Counted from the first letter of the stretch, positions 35,440 through 44,011 are shown. The stretch: DNA of 64,000 nt from Paenibacillus sp. R14(2021) (GCF_019431355.1 NZ_CP080269.1:2577501-2641500); one strand, 5' to 3'. Notes: generated by a model not told the origin, from the letters alone. Program-made: numbers and translations.

Positions 35440-38187
35440 CTACAACAAATCGAGCTCCTTAGCGCGTCGGACTGCGGCCCGACGGCTGTTAACTTGAAGC
35501 TTGTCGTAAATATTTTTGGTATGCGTCCGAAGGGTGTTGAGGGACACCATGAGCTCGCGGGCAATGTCCGGACCGCTCAGATCGGTTCCGAGCAAACGAA
35601 GCACGTCGCTTTCACGTTCACTCAGCGGCTCGCTCAAACGCTCGATCGGCTGCTTATTCGCAACCTGTTTATCCGGCGTTCCGCCTTCAACCTTGCCAAG
35701 AAATGTTAGAAGGCGCCGGACATAGCTCGGGGCGATCCCCTTTTTCGCAGCTGCTTCCAGCAGAACCGCCATAGGTTGCCCTTCGTCCACGAAGATGCGG
35801 ACGCAGCCCTCAGCCTCTGCCAGATTCAGGGCACGTTCCAGCGGCGCAAGCGCATCAGAGATGTCGCCCTGCATATGGTGAGCGACGGCCTGCACGATCA
35901 GGATTTCGATTGCGCTCCCCGTCCTCCCGCCTTCCTCCGCTGCTTGAAGGAGACGCTTCAGAAGTCCCATTGCTTCAAGCATGAAGCGGCCCTCATGGTC
36001 TCTCTTATACCGGGCCAGGAGCACCCTGGCCAGGGTGATATGCTCAAATTCACGCTGGTAGCAAAGGTCTTCATTGACGGATAGGCCCTGCTCTCGAACC
36101 CAGTCAAGAGCTTCGCCAAGCCTTCCTTGCGCGATCCACACCCGTGTCTTCAACGCCGCAACAGGACGCACATTCAGGAAAAAGTCGCTCCTATACAAGC
36201 GCTCAGCCTCGTGGAGCAGCTCGAGCGCGCCGTTCCGATCTCCTTCGGCCTCCCGAATTCGAGCCATTGCGACACGCCAGCGGTACTTATATTGCGGGAA
36301 ACCGGTGTGCTCGCCCTGCTCCTTGCTTCTCAGCAGTGCCTGCGTAGCGGCATGCAGATCATTATGTTCACGGCAGAGCTCGCTCATTCCCACATAAATG
36401 TCTGCCGTTCCCCGCAGATTAGGCTCTCCTTGATCCGCCGCAAGCTGCAAGCCCCGCTCATAGGTATGCATCGCCTCTCGGAGCCGGCCTTGCACCATCA
36501 ATATTTCAGCCAGCGCGATCGCGCCATTGATCGCGTCAGAGATAGCCCCGGCCTGCTGCACGCTTGCTATGCCCTCGGCGAACATCCGGCGCGCTTCCTC
36601 AAGCTCGCCGCTCCTCCAGCATGCGAGTCCGAGGATCGCTGTTGCCGCTCCATGCGTGAGTCGGTCGTCCTCGGGCACGAGGTCGAGCGCCCGTCTGGCG
36701 TGTGCAATAGCGGCGGGCACGTCGCCGAGAACCAGGGACAGTCCGGCACGATATACGGCAATCAAACCCGGGAGACGGAGAAATTCCTCCTCGTCCACAA
36801 CAACGAACTCAGCCGGCAGCGCTTGCTGCCGCTCACGCAGGTCCGCCGCTCTCACTAGCCACTGCTCGGCGTCATGCAGCCAGTCCTGGGCGTCCTCCAG
36901 CTTGCCGCTAGCCAGCAACGCTCCGGCATACCAAACGCAAAGCACAGGCCTGCAGCGAACCAACTCGTCAGGGATCGCATTCAGCCAGCCCAGCATTACA
37001 GCCTCTTGTCTACTCTTTCTGAGCGTCGAAATCGCCCGCTCAACCAGGTCCGCCGCTCGCGCGAAATCATCGGCGGCCAGCGCATGACGGATCGCCTCGT
37101 CCGCCATGTCATGCTGCTCATACCATATGCTTGCGCGCCGATGCAGATCAGCTATCTGATCGGGTTGATCCGCCCTTAAATGCGCGGAGAGTACCTCTGC
37201 AAACAAGTGATGATAGCGATACCACAGGCGCCTGTCATCCAACGGAACGACAAAGAAGCTCCCCCGCTCCAGATACTGAAGACGCTCGGTGCCTTCCTCC
37301 TGACCGGTGATGGCGTCGCATAATGGGCCATGAAGCCGGTCGAGTATGGAGGTTTGAAGCAAGAAGCTCCTGATCGGGCCGGACTGACGCTGAAGGACCT
37401 CTTCGACAAGATAGTCCATAACGTACCGATTGTCTCCGGCGAATTCCCGAATGAACGCAGGAATGTCGTTGCGCCCCTGCATCGAGAGCGCCGCCAGTTG
37501 AAGCCCCGCTATCCAGCCTTCGGTGCGTGTTTCCAAAGACGTTATTTCGTCTTCCGTAAGTCCCAGTCCCATCACCTGATTGAGAAATGCGGCCGCCTCG
37601 CCTGGAGTAAAGCGCAGGTCGGAGTCGCGCAGTTCGGTCAAATGGCCCTGGGCGCGCAGCCGTGCCAGCGGAAGCTGCGGATTTTCACGTGTGGCAATGA
37701 CCAGGTGCAGCTGCGGCGGGAGATGCTCGAGCAGGAAGCTCAGGGCATCGCCCGGCCATTTGGCATCAAGAACATGGTAGTCGTCAAGCACGAGGACAGA
37801 TGTGCGCATGCGGGCCGAGATGTCATTGAGCAGCATCGTGAGAATCGATTCGATCGACGGCGGAGGCTCGGATTTGAGCGCACGAACTGCGCTCTCTCCA
37901 ACCTTCTCCCCAATCGTCTGCAGAGCAGCGATAAGGTGAAGCATGAAGCGCGCAGCGTCGTTATCCCCTGCGTCCAGCGACAACCAAGCGGCAGGCCGGC
38001 CGCAGCCAGCGACCCATTCGCTGATCAGAGTCGTCTTGCCAAAGCCCGCGGAGGCGGAGACGAGCGTCAGCTTGCGTTCCAGCCCCTCGTTCAGCCGCCC
38101 GATCAGGCGCGGCCGTTGGATGGCTTTACTCCGTGGCGGGGGAATATACAGCTTGGTAGATAAAATCGGCATACCGGATTGCCCCAT
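35440..38187 (-). CDS. LuxR-family MalT-like transcriptional activator (STAND ATPase)
   Basis: The protein has about 915 residues in the MalT/LAL arrangement. A nucleotide-binding domain carries Walker A SASAGFGKTT (residues 44-53) and Walker B SVLVLDDYHVL (near 135); TRTEGWIAGLQLAALSM follows, and then a long TPR-like helical repeat region. A C-terminal LuxR helix-turn-helix (LSERESDVLRLLGTDLSGPD, then NTLRTHTKNIYDKLQV) ends the protein. Such proteins multimerise on DNA when a ligand is bound. The start could be either of two ATGs five codons apart; MPILSTKLYIPPPR is the conserved beginning. It probably controls the three-gene unit downstream. Confidence 0.85.
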   Translation of the reverse strand: MGQSGMPILSTKLYIPPPRSKAIQRPRLIGRLNEGLERKLTLVSASAGFGKTTLISEWVAGCGRPAAWLSLDAGDNDAARFMLHLIAALQTIGEKVGESAVRALKSEPPPSIESILTMLLNDISARMRTSVLVLDDYHVLDAKWPGDALSFLLEHLPPQLHLVIATRENPQLPLARLRAQGHLTELRDSDLRFTPGEAAAFLNQVMGLGLTEDEITSLETRTEGWIAGLQLAALSMQGRNDIPAFIREFAGDNRYVMDYLVEEVLQRQSGPIRSFLLQTSILDRLHGPLCDAITGQEEGTERLQYLERGSFFVVPLDDRRLWYRYHHLFAEVLSAHLRADQPDQIADLHRRASIWYEQHDMADEAIRHALAADDFARAADLVERAISTLRKSRQEAVMLGWLNAIPDELVRCRPVLCVWYAGALLASGKLEDAQDWLHDAEQWLVRAADLRERQQALPAEFVVVDEEEFLRLPGLIAVYRAGLSLVLGDVPAAIAHARRALDLVPEDDRLTHGAATAILGLACWRSGELEEARRMFAEGIASVQQAGAISDAINGAIALAEILMVQGRLREAMHTYERGLQLAADQGEPNLRGTADIYVGMSELCREHNDLHAATQALLRSKEQGEHTGFPQYKYRWRVAMARIREAEGDRNGALELLHEAERLYRSDFFLNVRPVAALKTRVWIAQGRLGEALDWVREQGLSVNEDLCYQREFEHITLARVLLARYKRDHEGRFMLEAMGLLKRLLQAAEEGGRTGSAIEILIVQAVAHHMQGDISDALAPLERALNLAEAEGCVRIFVDEGQPMAVLLEAAAKKGIAPSYVRRLLTFLGKVEGGTPDKQVANKQPIERLSEPLSERESDVLRLLGTDLSGPDIARELMVSLNTLRTHTKNIYDKLQVNSRRAAVRRAKELDLL

Positions 38188-38354
38188 CCTATGACTTGAT
38201 AGATTATATGATTGCTCTAATTATAGCCCAGCAGGAGCTTCTTTCAAGTGAGTCCCGGTTTGATAGATAGACACCGAAATGCTTTGGAACGAGGGGAAAG
38301 ACATCACCTCCAGACCTATAGAAGCGAAATTTGTTGGATACCTGCCGCGTACGT

Positions 38355-39587
38355 TCAGCCCTCGGACGGATCGTCAGCTCGCTGAACGTCCCCGCCTTTT
38401 CGGTAGTCGTAGTTTTCCTTGCACAGCTGCAGCAGCGCGTGCTTCAGCCCCCGCTTCGGCTGCGTGATCCGCAGGGGCGGGGCTTGTCCTTCCCCTGGGC
38501 GCCGGAGCGCTCGGCGCACGGAAGCCGGATCGAAGATCCGGTTGACGATCACCTCATCCGGCTTCGTCTCCGCCCGGTACCGCTGAATCAGAAACCGGTC
38601 GCAGGCGGTTTCCGCGAAGCCGCGCTCCAGTTCATGGAGCTGAAAATCCCGCAGCATACCCTGCTGGACCTTCGCGATCATGACCCCTTCGCTGCCGAAA
38701 TAGAGCACTTCCTGGTTCACGCTCGTCTCCCGGTCGACAACCTGATGGCCTGGGGTCTTCTCCAAATTGCGGATATGCGCCAAGACGTTCTGCGCCTTCT
38801 CGAACTTCATCGCCTCCGCGTACTCGCTCATCTGCGCGTACATCCGCGCAATCAATGCCTCCTTGCTGCTATCGGAGAGCAAATTCGCGACCTGCTTGAC
38901 GTCCTCCAGGTAATCCGCTTCCGTGATGTGACCTTCGCAAATGCCGCTGCATTTGCCGATATGATAGAGCAGGCAGGCGCGCTTGGGCAGCACCGTGCAG
39001 GCGCGCAGCTTGTAATGATCCGCCAGAAACTCCAGCAGCTCGTTGCGGAACCGCGCGCTGGCGAAAGGCCCGAAGCGTTTCGCCCCGTAAGCGGGCGATG
39101 CTTCACGGGTATACATGGCCTCCGTCGAACCGCCGCGGCTGCTTCCCTTCTTCCGCTGAAGCGGCTGCCTTGCTTCTCCGTTCATCGGCTCTCCGCGTTC
39201 GGCGGAAACAGCCTCACGCCGATCCCGATAATGGATATCCAGCCTTGGGATGCGTTCGTCTGTCAGCGTCAGGTACGCGTAGCCGCTGTTATCCTTCTTT
39301 AACGCCCTGTTGTAGGGCGGCTTATGTATTTTGATCAGGTTATTTTCAAGCAGCAGGCTTTCCGTCTCGTTATGAACGAGAATAATCTCGATGCTGGCGA
39401 TACGCGCAACAAGATCGCGGGTTCGCTTGCGCTCGTGCGTCGTCTGAAAATACGACCGCAGGCGGCTTCTCAGCTTCTTGGACTTGCCGACGTACAGCAG
39501 GACGCCCGATGCATCGCGCATCAGGTAGCAGCCCGGCTTCTCCGGGTAATCGCCTGGCTTGAACGTGAACGGCACCGTTTGATCCAT
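38355..39587 (-). CDS. Short UvrC paralogue (GIY-YIG nuclease with UVR domain)
   Basis: The protein has about 410 residues. The N-terminal GIY-YIG nuclease domain (PGCYLMRDASGVLLYVGKSK) is followed by the Cys-containing central region (CTVLPKRACLLYHIGKCSGI, then C) and a UVR helix pair (MYAQMSEYAEAMKFEKAQNV). It ends about 100 residues into the region that in UvrC leads to the RNase-H-like nuclease and the HhH motifs, which are absent. It should therefore nick only once (3' incision type), like Cho or truncated UvrC proteins. The ATG at 39587 is chosen for its GGAGGTG site; the frame is open further upstream. Confidence 0.8.
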   Translation of the reverse strand: MDQTVPFTFKPGDYPEKPGCYLMRDASGVLLYVGKSKKLRSRLRSYFQTTHERKRTRDLVARIASIEIILVHNETESLLLENNLIKIHKPPYNRALKKDNSGYAYLTLTDERIPRLDIHYRDRREAVSAERGEPMNGEARQPLQRKKGSSRGGSTEAMYTREASPAYGAKRFGPFASARFRNELLEFLADHYKLRACTVLPKRACLLYHIGKCSGICEGHITEADYLEDVKQVANLLSDSSKEALIARMYAQMSEYAEAMKFEKAQNVLAHIRNLEKTPGHQVVDRETSVNQEVLYFGSEGVMIAKVQQGMLRDFQLHELERGFAETACDRFLIQRYRAETKPDEVIVNRIFDPASVRRALRRPGEGQAPPLRITQPKRGLKHALLQLCKENYDYRKGGDVQRADDPSEG

Positions 39588-39731
39588 CTCCGTACTTACA
39601 CCTCCATCAGCCATCGCACCTATCGTATGGCTCCGCTTATTCGGACTTCCATTGTATCGCCGGCGGCAATAAAAAGGAAGACGAGCACCGGCTAATCCGC
39701 TCATGAATGGCGACAAAAAAACAGGGCATCG

Positions 39732-40158
39732 TCATGCCTGCCCGCGCGCGGATGCCAGCGCGCTCACCTCGCCAGCGATTTCGCCAAGCGTCCGCATAGC
39801 GCCTGACGCCACTGCGTAGACGCTGCCGCTCGCCCCGCGGCGGAGCAGCAGCTCATACGCGCGGATTTTATCGCGCACGTCGAGCAGATCGCGCTGCTCG
39901 CTATCGACGAGAGCCGAAACGGCGCAGGCAGCGGCGCGTATCGGGCAAGCAGCCCGCAGAGGCCTCCTGACCGGCCAGGGCCGATCAGGTTGGACGGCTC
40001 TGCAACGACGACATCCATACCATAGAGCGCCGCCCAGCTCTGGGCAACGAGCACCTGCATCGTCTTGCTCAGGCTATAGGGATGCTGCGGACTGACGGCT
40101 GCAGCCCCCCGCTCCGTCCGCCGCCGGCACCCGTTACTAGCAGGCGCGGCCGGCTCAT
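39732..40158 (-). pseudogene. Decayed NAD-dependent epimerase/dehydratase (SDR)
   Basis: The ATG overlaps the stop of the reductase gene (ATGA), and MSRPRLLVTGAGG is a proper Rossmann start. Thereafter the sequence jumps frame and skips most of the first half: SPQHPYSLSKTMQVLVAQ holds the YxxxK active site, then AEPSNLIGPGRSGGLCG, then after another frame change ALVDSEQRDLLDVRDKIRAY and GAMRTLGEIAGEVSALA. These are pieces of one extended SDR such as a GDP-mannose dehydratase-like or WcaG enzyme. At least two frameshifts and an internal deletion make it inactive. Confidence 0.75.
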
Positions 40159-40988
40159 CCTTGCTTCATCCATTGCGTAAGCTCATCCAGCATCGGAATG
40201 TAGCCCAGCGCCCGATAACCCCAATCCTTGCGCGTTGTCTCCAGCGTCCGGTCGAGATAGAGCGTATCGTCCGGAACGATCTTGACGCCTTCCACTTCAA
40301 AAGCCGCTTGAAACAGCAGCAGCAGGGTCAATTTACTGACCGTCTCGCTCGCAGTCATATTCACGAGACCGCCAATCTCCGGATGTTCGATCGCATAGGC
40401 AGCGGCCTTCGCCAGCTCCAGCGTCGTTACCCCGTTCCAGTAGACGCGCGAATACCCGTGAACGACACCCTGCTGCGCCAAGAACCACTTCATCAGGCCG
40501 ATGCCCTGCGGCCGGATTTCCGGTCCGATGATAGACGTACGAATCGTCAAATGCCTGCCGTATCTCATCTCTCCGAGCGCCTTTGAGCGTGCGTAGACCG
40601 TAGTCCCGTTCGGATCGTCGCTCTCCGTGTACGACCCGCGGCTGCCGCTGAACACGCAGTCCGAGCTGATATGAATGACGCGCGCGCCGATCAGATCCGC
40701 GACGTAGCGAAGCCTATGCGGCAGCAGGCCGTTGACCAGATACGCCGCATGCGGATGCTGTTCCGCGTCCTGGTTCAGGACGCCCACGGCATTGATGATG
40801 ACGTCCGGATGCACGAACTGAACGACGTCGACCACCGATTCGGCGTCCGTGACGTCGAGCGGGATACTCCCTGCGCCGTCCGCTTGCCGCGTCGTATAAG
40901 CGATGCCGTACCCCGGATGCTTCTCCCGGAAATATCGGAGCAGGACATGGCCCGCCATGCCGCTGCCCCCGATAATGAGCAGCTTCAT
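40155..40988 (-). CDS. NAD(P)-dependent sugar-nucleotide reductase (RmlD/FnlB-CapF-like)
   Basis: This 277-residue SDR of the dTDP-4-dehydrorhamnose reductase family has the GGSGMAGHVLLRYF dinucleotide loop, HISSDCVFSG, and the YARSK active site (YxxxK). Its neighbour is a UDP-GlcNAc 4,6-dehydratase-like gene, overlapping by 4 nt, so it more likely corresponds to FnlB/CapF, which reduces the 4-keto sugar in UDP-N-acetyl-L-fucosamine synthesis, than to true RmlD (no rmlA-C are present). Confidence 0.75.
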   Translation of the reverse strand: MKLLIIGGSGMAGHVLLRYFREKHPGYGIAYTTRQADGAGSIPLDVTDAESVVDVVQFVHPDVIINAVGVLNQDAEQHPHAAYLVNGLLPHRLRYVADLIGARVIHISSDCVFSGSRGSYTESDDPNGTTVYARSKALGEMRYGRHLTIRTSIIGPEIRPQGIGLMKWFLAQQGVVHGYSRVYWNGVTTLELAKAAAYAIEHPEIGGLVNMTASETVSKLTLLLLFQAAFEVEGVKIVPDDTLYLDRTLETTRKDWGYRALGYIPMLDELTQWMKQG

Positions 40989-41968
40989 GACAGAAACCCG
41001 CCTCTGACGAGCATCGAACGAATCTCTTCCTTCGTCATCAAGGATTGGCTGGAGCAGTAGCTTTCGAAGTCCACCTTCGGTTGCACGCTGTAGCGCTGGC
41101 GAAGCCCCGGAATGTCGATCGTCGGCAGAATAACCAAATATTCTTGGTCGTAAACGATTGTCGTCGTGCTCTCATGATCCGTCAGCAGGGTCTCATGTAT
41201 TTTTTCACCCGGACTTATGCCGGTCTCAATCATTTCGGCACTGATGCCCATATCCTCCATCAGCACGGAGGCCAGATCGACGATGCGGCAGGTCGGCATC
41301 GTCATGACGAAGATTTCGCCGCCGATGCTCTCCTCCGAAGCTTTGAAGAGCAGCTTGATGGCGTCCTGCAGCGCCAGGAAGAAGCCCGTCATTTTCTTAT
41401 CCGTGATGCACACTTGGCCCTTGTTCTTGATCTGGCTGGCGAACAGATGGACCACGCTGCCGTTCGTGCCAAGCACGTTGCCGCCGCGCACGCAGACAAA
41501 GGTCGTTTCGGAACGAAGCAGGTTCGCGTATACGATCAGCTTCTCGCCGATGGCTTTGGTCATACCGTAGAAGTTGGACGGATTCGCTGCTTTATCCGTC
41601 GAGATATAGATGACGCGCTTCACGCCGTTTGCAATGGAGGCTTCAATTACGTTCTGCGTGCCGATGACATTCGTTTTGAGCGCTTCGTACGGCTGATCCT
41701 CGCACACGGCCACATGCTTCAGCACTGCCAAATGAAACACGTAATCCACCCGCTCGCATGCGCGCATCAAGGCTTCTTTATCCCGGATATCCCCGATGCA
41801 AAAGCTAAGACGCGAATCTTCGAACGTGCGGCTCATCGCCACTTGGCTCGACTCGTTGCGGGAGAAAACAATAATTTGTTTGGGCTGCTGAGGCAGCAGC
41901 TGGCGAATCAATTCGTAGCCCCAAGACCCTGTTCCCCCGGTGACCAGTATGCGCTGATTAGTAAACAT
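40985..41968 (-). CDS. UDP-GlcNAc 4,6-dehydratase/epimerase (FnlA/CapE-like)
   Basis: This 327-residue polysaccharide-biosynthesis SDR (CapD/CapE class, short form) has the Rossmann motif ILVTGGTGSWGYELI, YISTDKAANPSNFYGMTKAI (active site with YxxxK), VRGGNVLGTNGSV and the C-terminal ISPGEKIHETLL. The ATG at 41968 follows GGAGGG; seven upstream codons overlap the relic gene before it. It should convert UDP-GlcNAc to a 4-keto-6-deoxy sugar for capsule, teichoic or S-layer glycan synthesis. Confidence 0.8.
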   Translation of the reverse strand: MFTNQRILVTGGTGSWGYELIRQLLPQQPKQIIVFSRNESSQVAMSRTFEDSRLSFCIGDIRDKEALMRACERVDYVFHLAVLKHVAVCEDQPYEALKTNVIGTQNVIEASIANGVKRVIYISTDKAANPSNFYGMTKAIGEKLIVYANLLRSETTFVCVRGGNVLGTNGSVVHLFASQIKNKGQVCITDKKMTGFFLALQDAIKLLFKASEESIGGEIFVMTMPTCRIVDLASVLMEDMGISAEMIETGISPGEKIHETLLTDHESTTTIVYDQEYLVILPTIDIPGLRQRYSVQPKVDFESYCSSQSLMTKEEIRSMLVRGGFLS

Positions 41969-42212
41969 TCCATTTCCCTCCAAGCACAAATTTAACCACT
42001 TTATCCGATACGTCGCCAGCCAAATATCCTTCCGGACACTGCCAGCTTGCAGGCAGCGCCGTCATGACCGCCGCTGCTTCTTCAATGCGCTGCGCCGTAA
42101 GGCCGCACACCACGTTGCTGCCGCCTCGAAAAGCGCCTGCGATCGCCTCGTCAAAGGGAGAATAAGGGCATCCTTTGCCCGTCGCGACGAACAAGACATG
42201 TGCCTGCTTCAA
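41958..42212 (-). pseudogene. Likely truncated UDP-GlcNAc 2-epimerase (FnlC/CapG-like) tail
   Basis: An open frame of 84 codons from a TTG ends at 41958, overlapping the FnlA-like gene. SNVVCGLTAQRIEEAAAVMT and CPEGYLAGDVSDKVVKFVLG resemble the C-terminus of non-hydrolysing UDP-GlcNAc 2-epimerases; the remaining roughly 300 residues are absent. Its place right before FnlA- and FnlB-like genes is where FnlC/CapG would belong. It could instead be an unrelated small protein. Confidence 0.5.
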
Positions 42213-42466
42213 AGGAGGCGGCGGATGTACGATGCTTTGCAGGACCGCTTCGTATTTTAACGCTTTAGCTTTAACGTATTTTTATGCTTGCACTGTCGCC
42301 ACCCCTGACATTTCTTCTGTCACCATTTATATGCGCGTGACAGGCAAGGCTCTTGGTCACTTATCCCGCCTGAGCTGCAAAATTGGCGCATGACCCCCAA
42401 GGCGTATGAACATAAAAAAAGAGTATAAATCTGGCAGTTCCATCACATATTAAAAGAGGTTAAAGC
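42213..42466. other. Non-coding gap between divergent units
   Basis: AT-rich spacer between the relic epimerase tail (minus) and the ydjO-like gene (plus). TTTAACG occurs twice at about 42256-42281. No gene is seen; the ydjO promoter should lie in the right half, but I cannot place it with confidence. Confidence 0.4.
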
Positions 42467-42486
42467 CATGCACATAGAAGGAGGTC

Positions 42487-42699
42487 TTGATTATTCATTT
42501 CTCTAAAAAGCAAGCCGAGCCTATCCCGGAGGAAGAAACGGCGATTTGGGCATGCACCAATGAATCCTGCTCCTGCTGGATGCGAAGCGACTTTTCGTTC
42601 GGCGAGTTTCCGACCTGTCCGATCTGCAATTCCAGCATGACCAGCGATATGAAGAATCTGCCGATCCTGACCAACGGTACCAAGCGCGGCTTCCAATAA
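42487..42699 (+). CDS. ydjO: Cold-inducible YdjO-family small zinc-ribbon protein
   Basis: This 70-residue protein matches YdjO of B. subtilis: EEETAIWACTNESCSCWMRS and FPTCPICNSSM hold two CxxxxC/CxxC pairs for one zinc, ending LPILTNGTKRGFQ. The start is odd. AAGGAGG ends only 2 nt before a TTG (42487); the ATT codons at 42490 and 42493 are better spaced and would give an N-terminus like that of homologues (x-HFSKKQ). A 12-codon reading frame from the ATG at 42467 runs across the ribosome site and stops inside the gene. A terminator follows. Confidence 0.8.
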   Translation: MIIHFSKKQAEPIPEEETAIWACTNESCSCWMRSDFSFGEFPTCPICNSSMTSDMKNLPILTNGTKRGFQ

Positions 42700-42759
42700 G
42701 ACAGGCTGTTTTGTTAAGTCGGATGTTCAAGTAGGAGGAAGATTCAGACAGACGTCATC

Positions 42760-42810
42760 AAACAGGCTTTCCTCCCGTCCAAGCGAAGCGGCGGCGAGGA
42801 AAGCCTGTTT
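42760..42810 (+). terminator. Terminator of the ydjO-like gene
   Basis: Perfect 15-bp inverted repeat (AAACAGGCTTTCCTC / GAGGAAAGCCTGTTT) followed by ATTTATTT, 60 bp past the stop. Confidence 0.85.
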
Positions 42811-42828
42811 ATTTATTTGGTAAACACA

Positions 42829-42857
42829 TTGACATGGATTTACGTCGGTTATATTAT
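42829..42857 (+). promoter_or_regulatory. Sigma-A promoter of the small membrane operon
   Basis: TTGACA (42829-42834), a 17-bp spacer and TATTAT (42852-42857): near-consensus spacing and sequence. The -10 overlaps the palindromic operator, so a bound repressor would block the polymerase. Confidence 0.8.
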
Positions 42858-42889
42858 AACCATAGGTTAGTAACCGTTGGTTATAATAT
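42851..42889. promoter_or_regulatory. Double palindromic operator (TAACC-N3-GGTTA, twice)
   Basis: The outer arms ATATTATAACC / GGTTATAATAT form a perfect 11-bp inverted repeat. Inside, TAACC-N3-GGTTA occurs twice in a row with one base between, giving four half-sites. This is the layout bound by TetR- or MarR-type repressors as two dimers. No such regulator gene is next to it. Confidence 0.75.
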
Positions 42890-42909
42890 GTAACAGGAGG
42901 CCGGCACTC

Positions 42910-43011
42910 ATGATTTTTATTAGCTTCATGCTGTTATTCACGGTGGTTTGCGGATGGCTTGATGCAAGAATAGGCAGCAATGAGCACCTGAAGTCGAAGG
43001 GAGTGAAGTAG
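42910..43011 (+). CDS. 33-residue membrane peptide
   Basis: This short gene encodes one hydrophobic helix (MIFISFMLLFTVVCGWLDAR) and a charged tail ending in EHLKSKGVK. An ACAGGAGG ribosome site lies 8 nt before the ATG, and its TAG is directly followed by the ATG of the next gene, so it is the first gene of the operon. It may be a leader for coupling or a partner of the next membrane protein. Confidence 0.6.
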   Translation: MIFISFMLLFTVVCGWLDARIGSNEHLKSKGVK

Positions 43012-43614
43012 ATGTTTGCAGGACATTTCGGGCTGGCCGCTGCCGTTAAGGCGACAGAGAAAAACACGCCTATGTGGGCGCTGATGTTGGGGACGCAGCT
43101 GCTGGACGTTATTTTCGTGCCTCTGTTCGTATCCGGGAAGGAAACCATCGTATCCGTCCACGGCGAAGGCTACGGCAGCGCAATTATCCACGCGGATTAC
43201 ACGCACTCGCTGCTCGGCGCCATAATAATATCGCTCCTTGCCATGCTCGCGGCCCGGCGGTTATGGGGCACAAGATCCGGCGGCGCCATGGGGCTGATCG
43301 TGTTCAGCCACTGGCTCCTCGACCTGCTTGTACACCAGCCGGATCTGCCTCTCCTGCCGGGCAACGCCGGCGCCCTTCCCCTGCTCGGGTTTGGACTGTG
43401 GCAGCATCCCTCGGTAAGCATCCTACTCGAATCGATTTTGATTGCCGGAGGCTTCCTCCTGTATTTCCGCTCTGCTCTTCGCAGATCGCGCACGGTCGGC
43501 ACAGGCTTGGCCGCCAATCGTACATGGGCGTTCAAGCAGACCTGTATTTCCGCAGCCGTCATGGGACTGCTGCTGCTCGGCTCTTTGCTGAGCGATGTGC
43601 TGCTTGGCGGCTGA
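43012..43614 (+). CDS. Polytopic membrane protein (metal-dependent-hydrolase-like/permease)
   Basis: This 200-residue protein has about five membrane helices. It opens MFAGHFGLAAAVKATEKNTP, with conserved His, and has DYTHSLLGAIIISLLAMLA and SHWLLDLLVHQPDLPL, the His/Asp pattern (GH, THS, SHW.LD...H.PD) of YdjM/YfhO-like membrane-bound metal-dependent hydrolases (DUF457 relatives). The start codon follows the 33-residue peptide stop without a gap. Expression should be controlled by the double operator upstream. The substrate is unknown. Confidence 0.65.
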   Translation: MFAGHFGLAAAVKATEKNTPMWALMLGTQLLDVIFVPLFVSGKETIVSVHGEGYGSAIIHADYTHSLLGAIIISLLAMLAARRLWGTRSGGAMGLIVFSHWLLDLLVHQPDLPLLPGNAGALPLLGFGLWQHPSVSILLESILIAGGFLLYFRSALRRSRTVGTGLAANRTWAFKQTCISAAVMGLLLLGSLLSDVLLGG

Positions 43615-43682
43615 AGGCGAGAGAACGCGCAGGGGCCAGGATTGATGGGCTTGAACGAACTTGCTTCCTCCATAAATACGGC

Positions 43683-43732
43683 AAAAGGAGCCGTCCATTG
43701 TCATCCGCGATGACGTTGGCAGCGGCTCCTTT
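43683..43732. terminator. Bidirectional terminator
   Basis: AAAAGGAGCCG / CGGCTCCTTTT with an inner TCAT/ATGA, T tracts on both sides. It ends the small membrane operon (plus strand) and the surface-protein operon (minus strand, stop at 43748). Confidence 0.8.
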
Positions 43733-43747
43733 TTTGAATCTGTCCTG

Positions 43748-44011
43748 CTATCCGTTCTGCTGCTCGTAGGCAATCTGATGGCCGTCCTCGAAGCCTTTGG
43801 CGAAGCCAAGGTTATAGCCTTGGTTATACGCCTGATCGAAGGCTTGATTATAGCTCTTCCCGCCCTTGCCGGAACGCCGTTTCCTGCTTGGTGCGAGCTT
43901 ACCTTTGCGAGAAGACCGGGTCCGCTTGCTCTTCTGCATGGGACTTGCACTCCGTTTGCCTCCCAATCCCGCTGCTTTGCGCCGTTTGCTGCTAGTTACG
44001 GCTGAGACCAC
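43748..44011 (-). CDS. Basic protein with G/Y-rich motif
   Basis: This 87-residue protein starts at GTG. Residues 1-50 are strongly basic (KKSKRTRSSRKGKLAPSRK-type composition); residues 53-80 form a repeated Tyr/Gly pattern (YNQAFDQAYNQGYNLGFAKG, then FEDGH). The same basic-tail plus G/Y layout stands at the front of the glycosyltransferase at 45106-46437 and of the broken one at 46474-47122, so this may be a free-standing copy of a docking or scaffold module. It overlaps the upstream gene by 20 nt. The family is not known to me. Confidence 0.65.
   Translation of the reverse strand: MVSAVTSSKRRKAAGLGGKRSASPMQKSKRTRSSRKGKLAPSRKRRSGKGGKSYNQAFDQAYNQGYNLGFAKGFEDGHQIAYEQQNG

Noticed and set aside
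40155-40988. Calling this gene rmlD (dTDP-rhamnose synthesis)
   Set aside because: No rmlA, rmlB or rmlC gene is in the window, and its coupled neighbour is a UDP-GlcNAc dehydratase-like gene, so a FnlB/CapF role is more likely.
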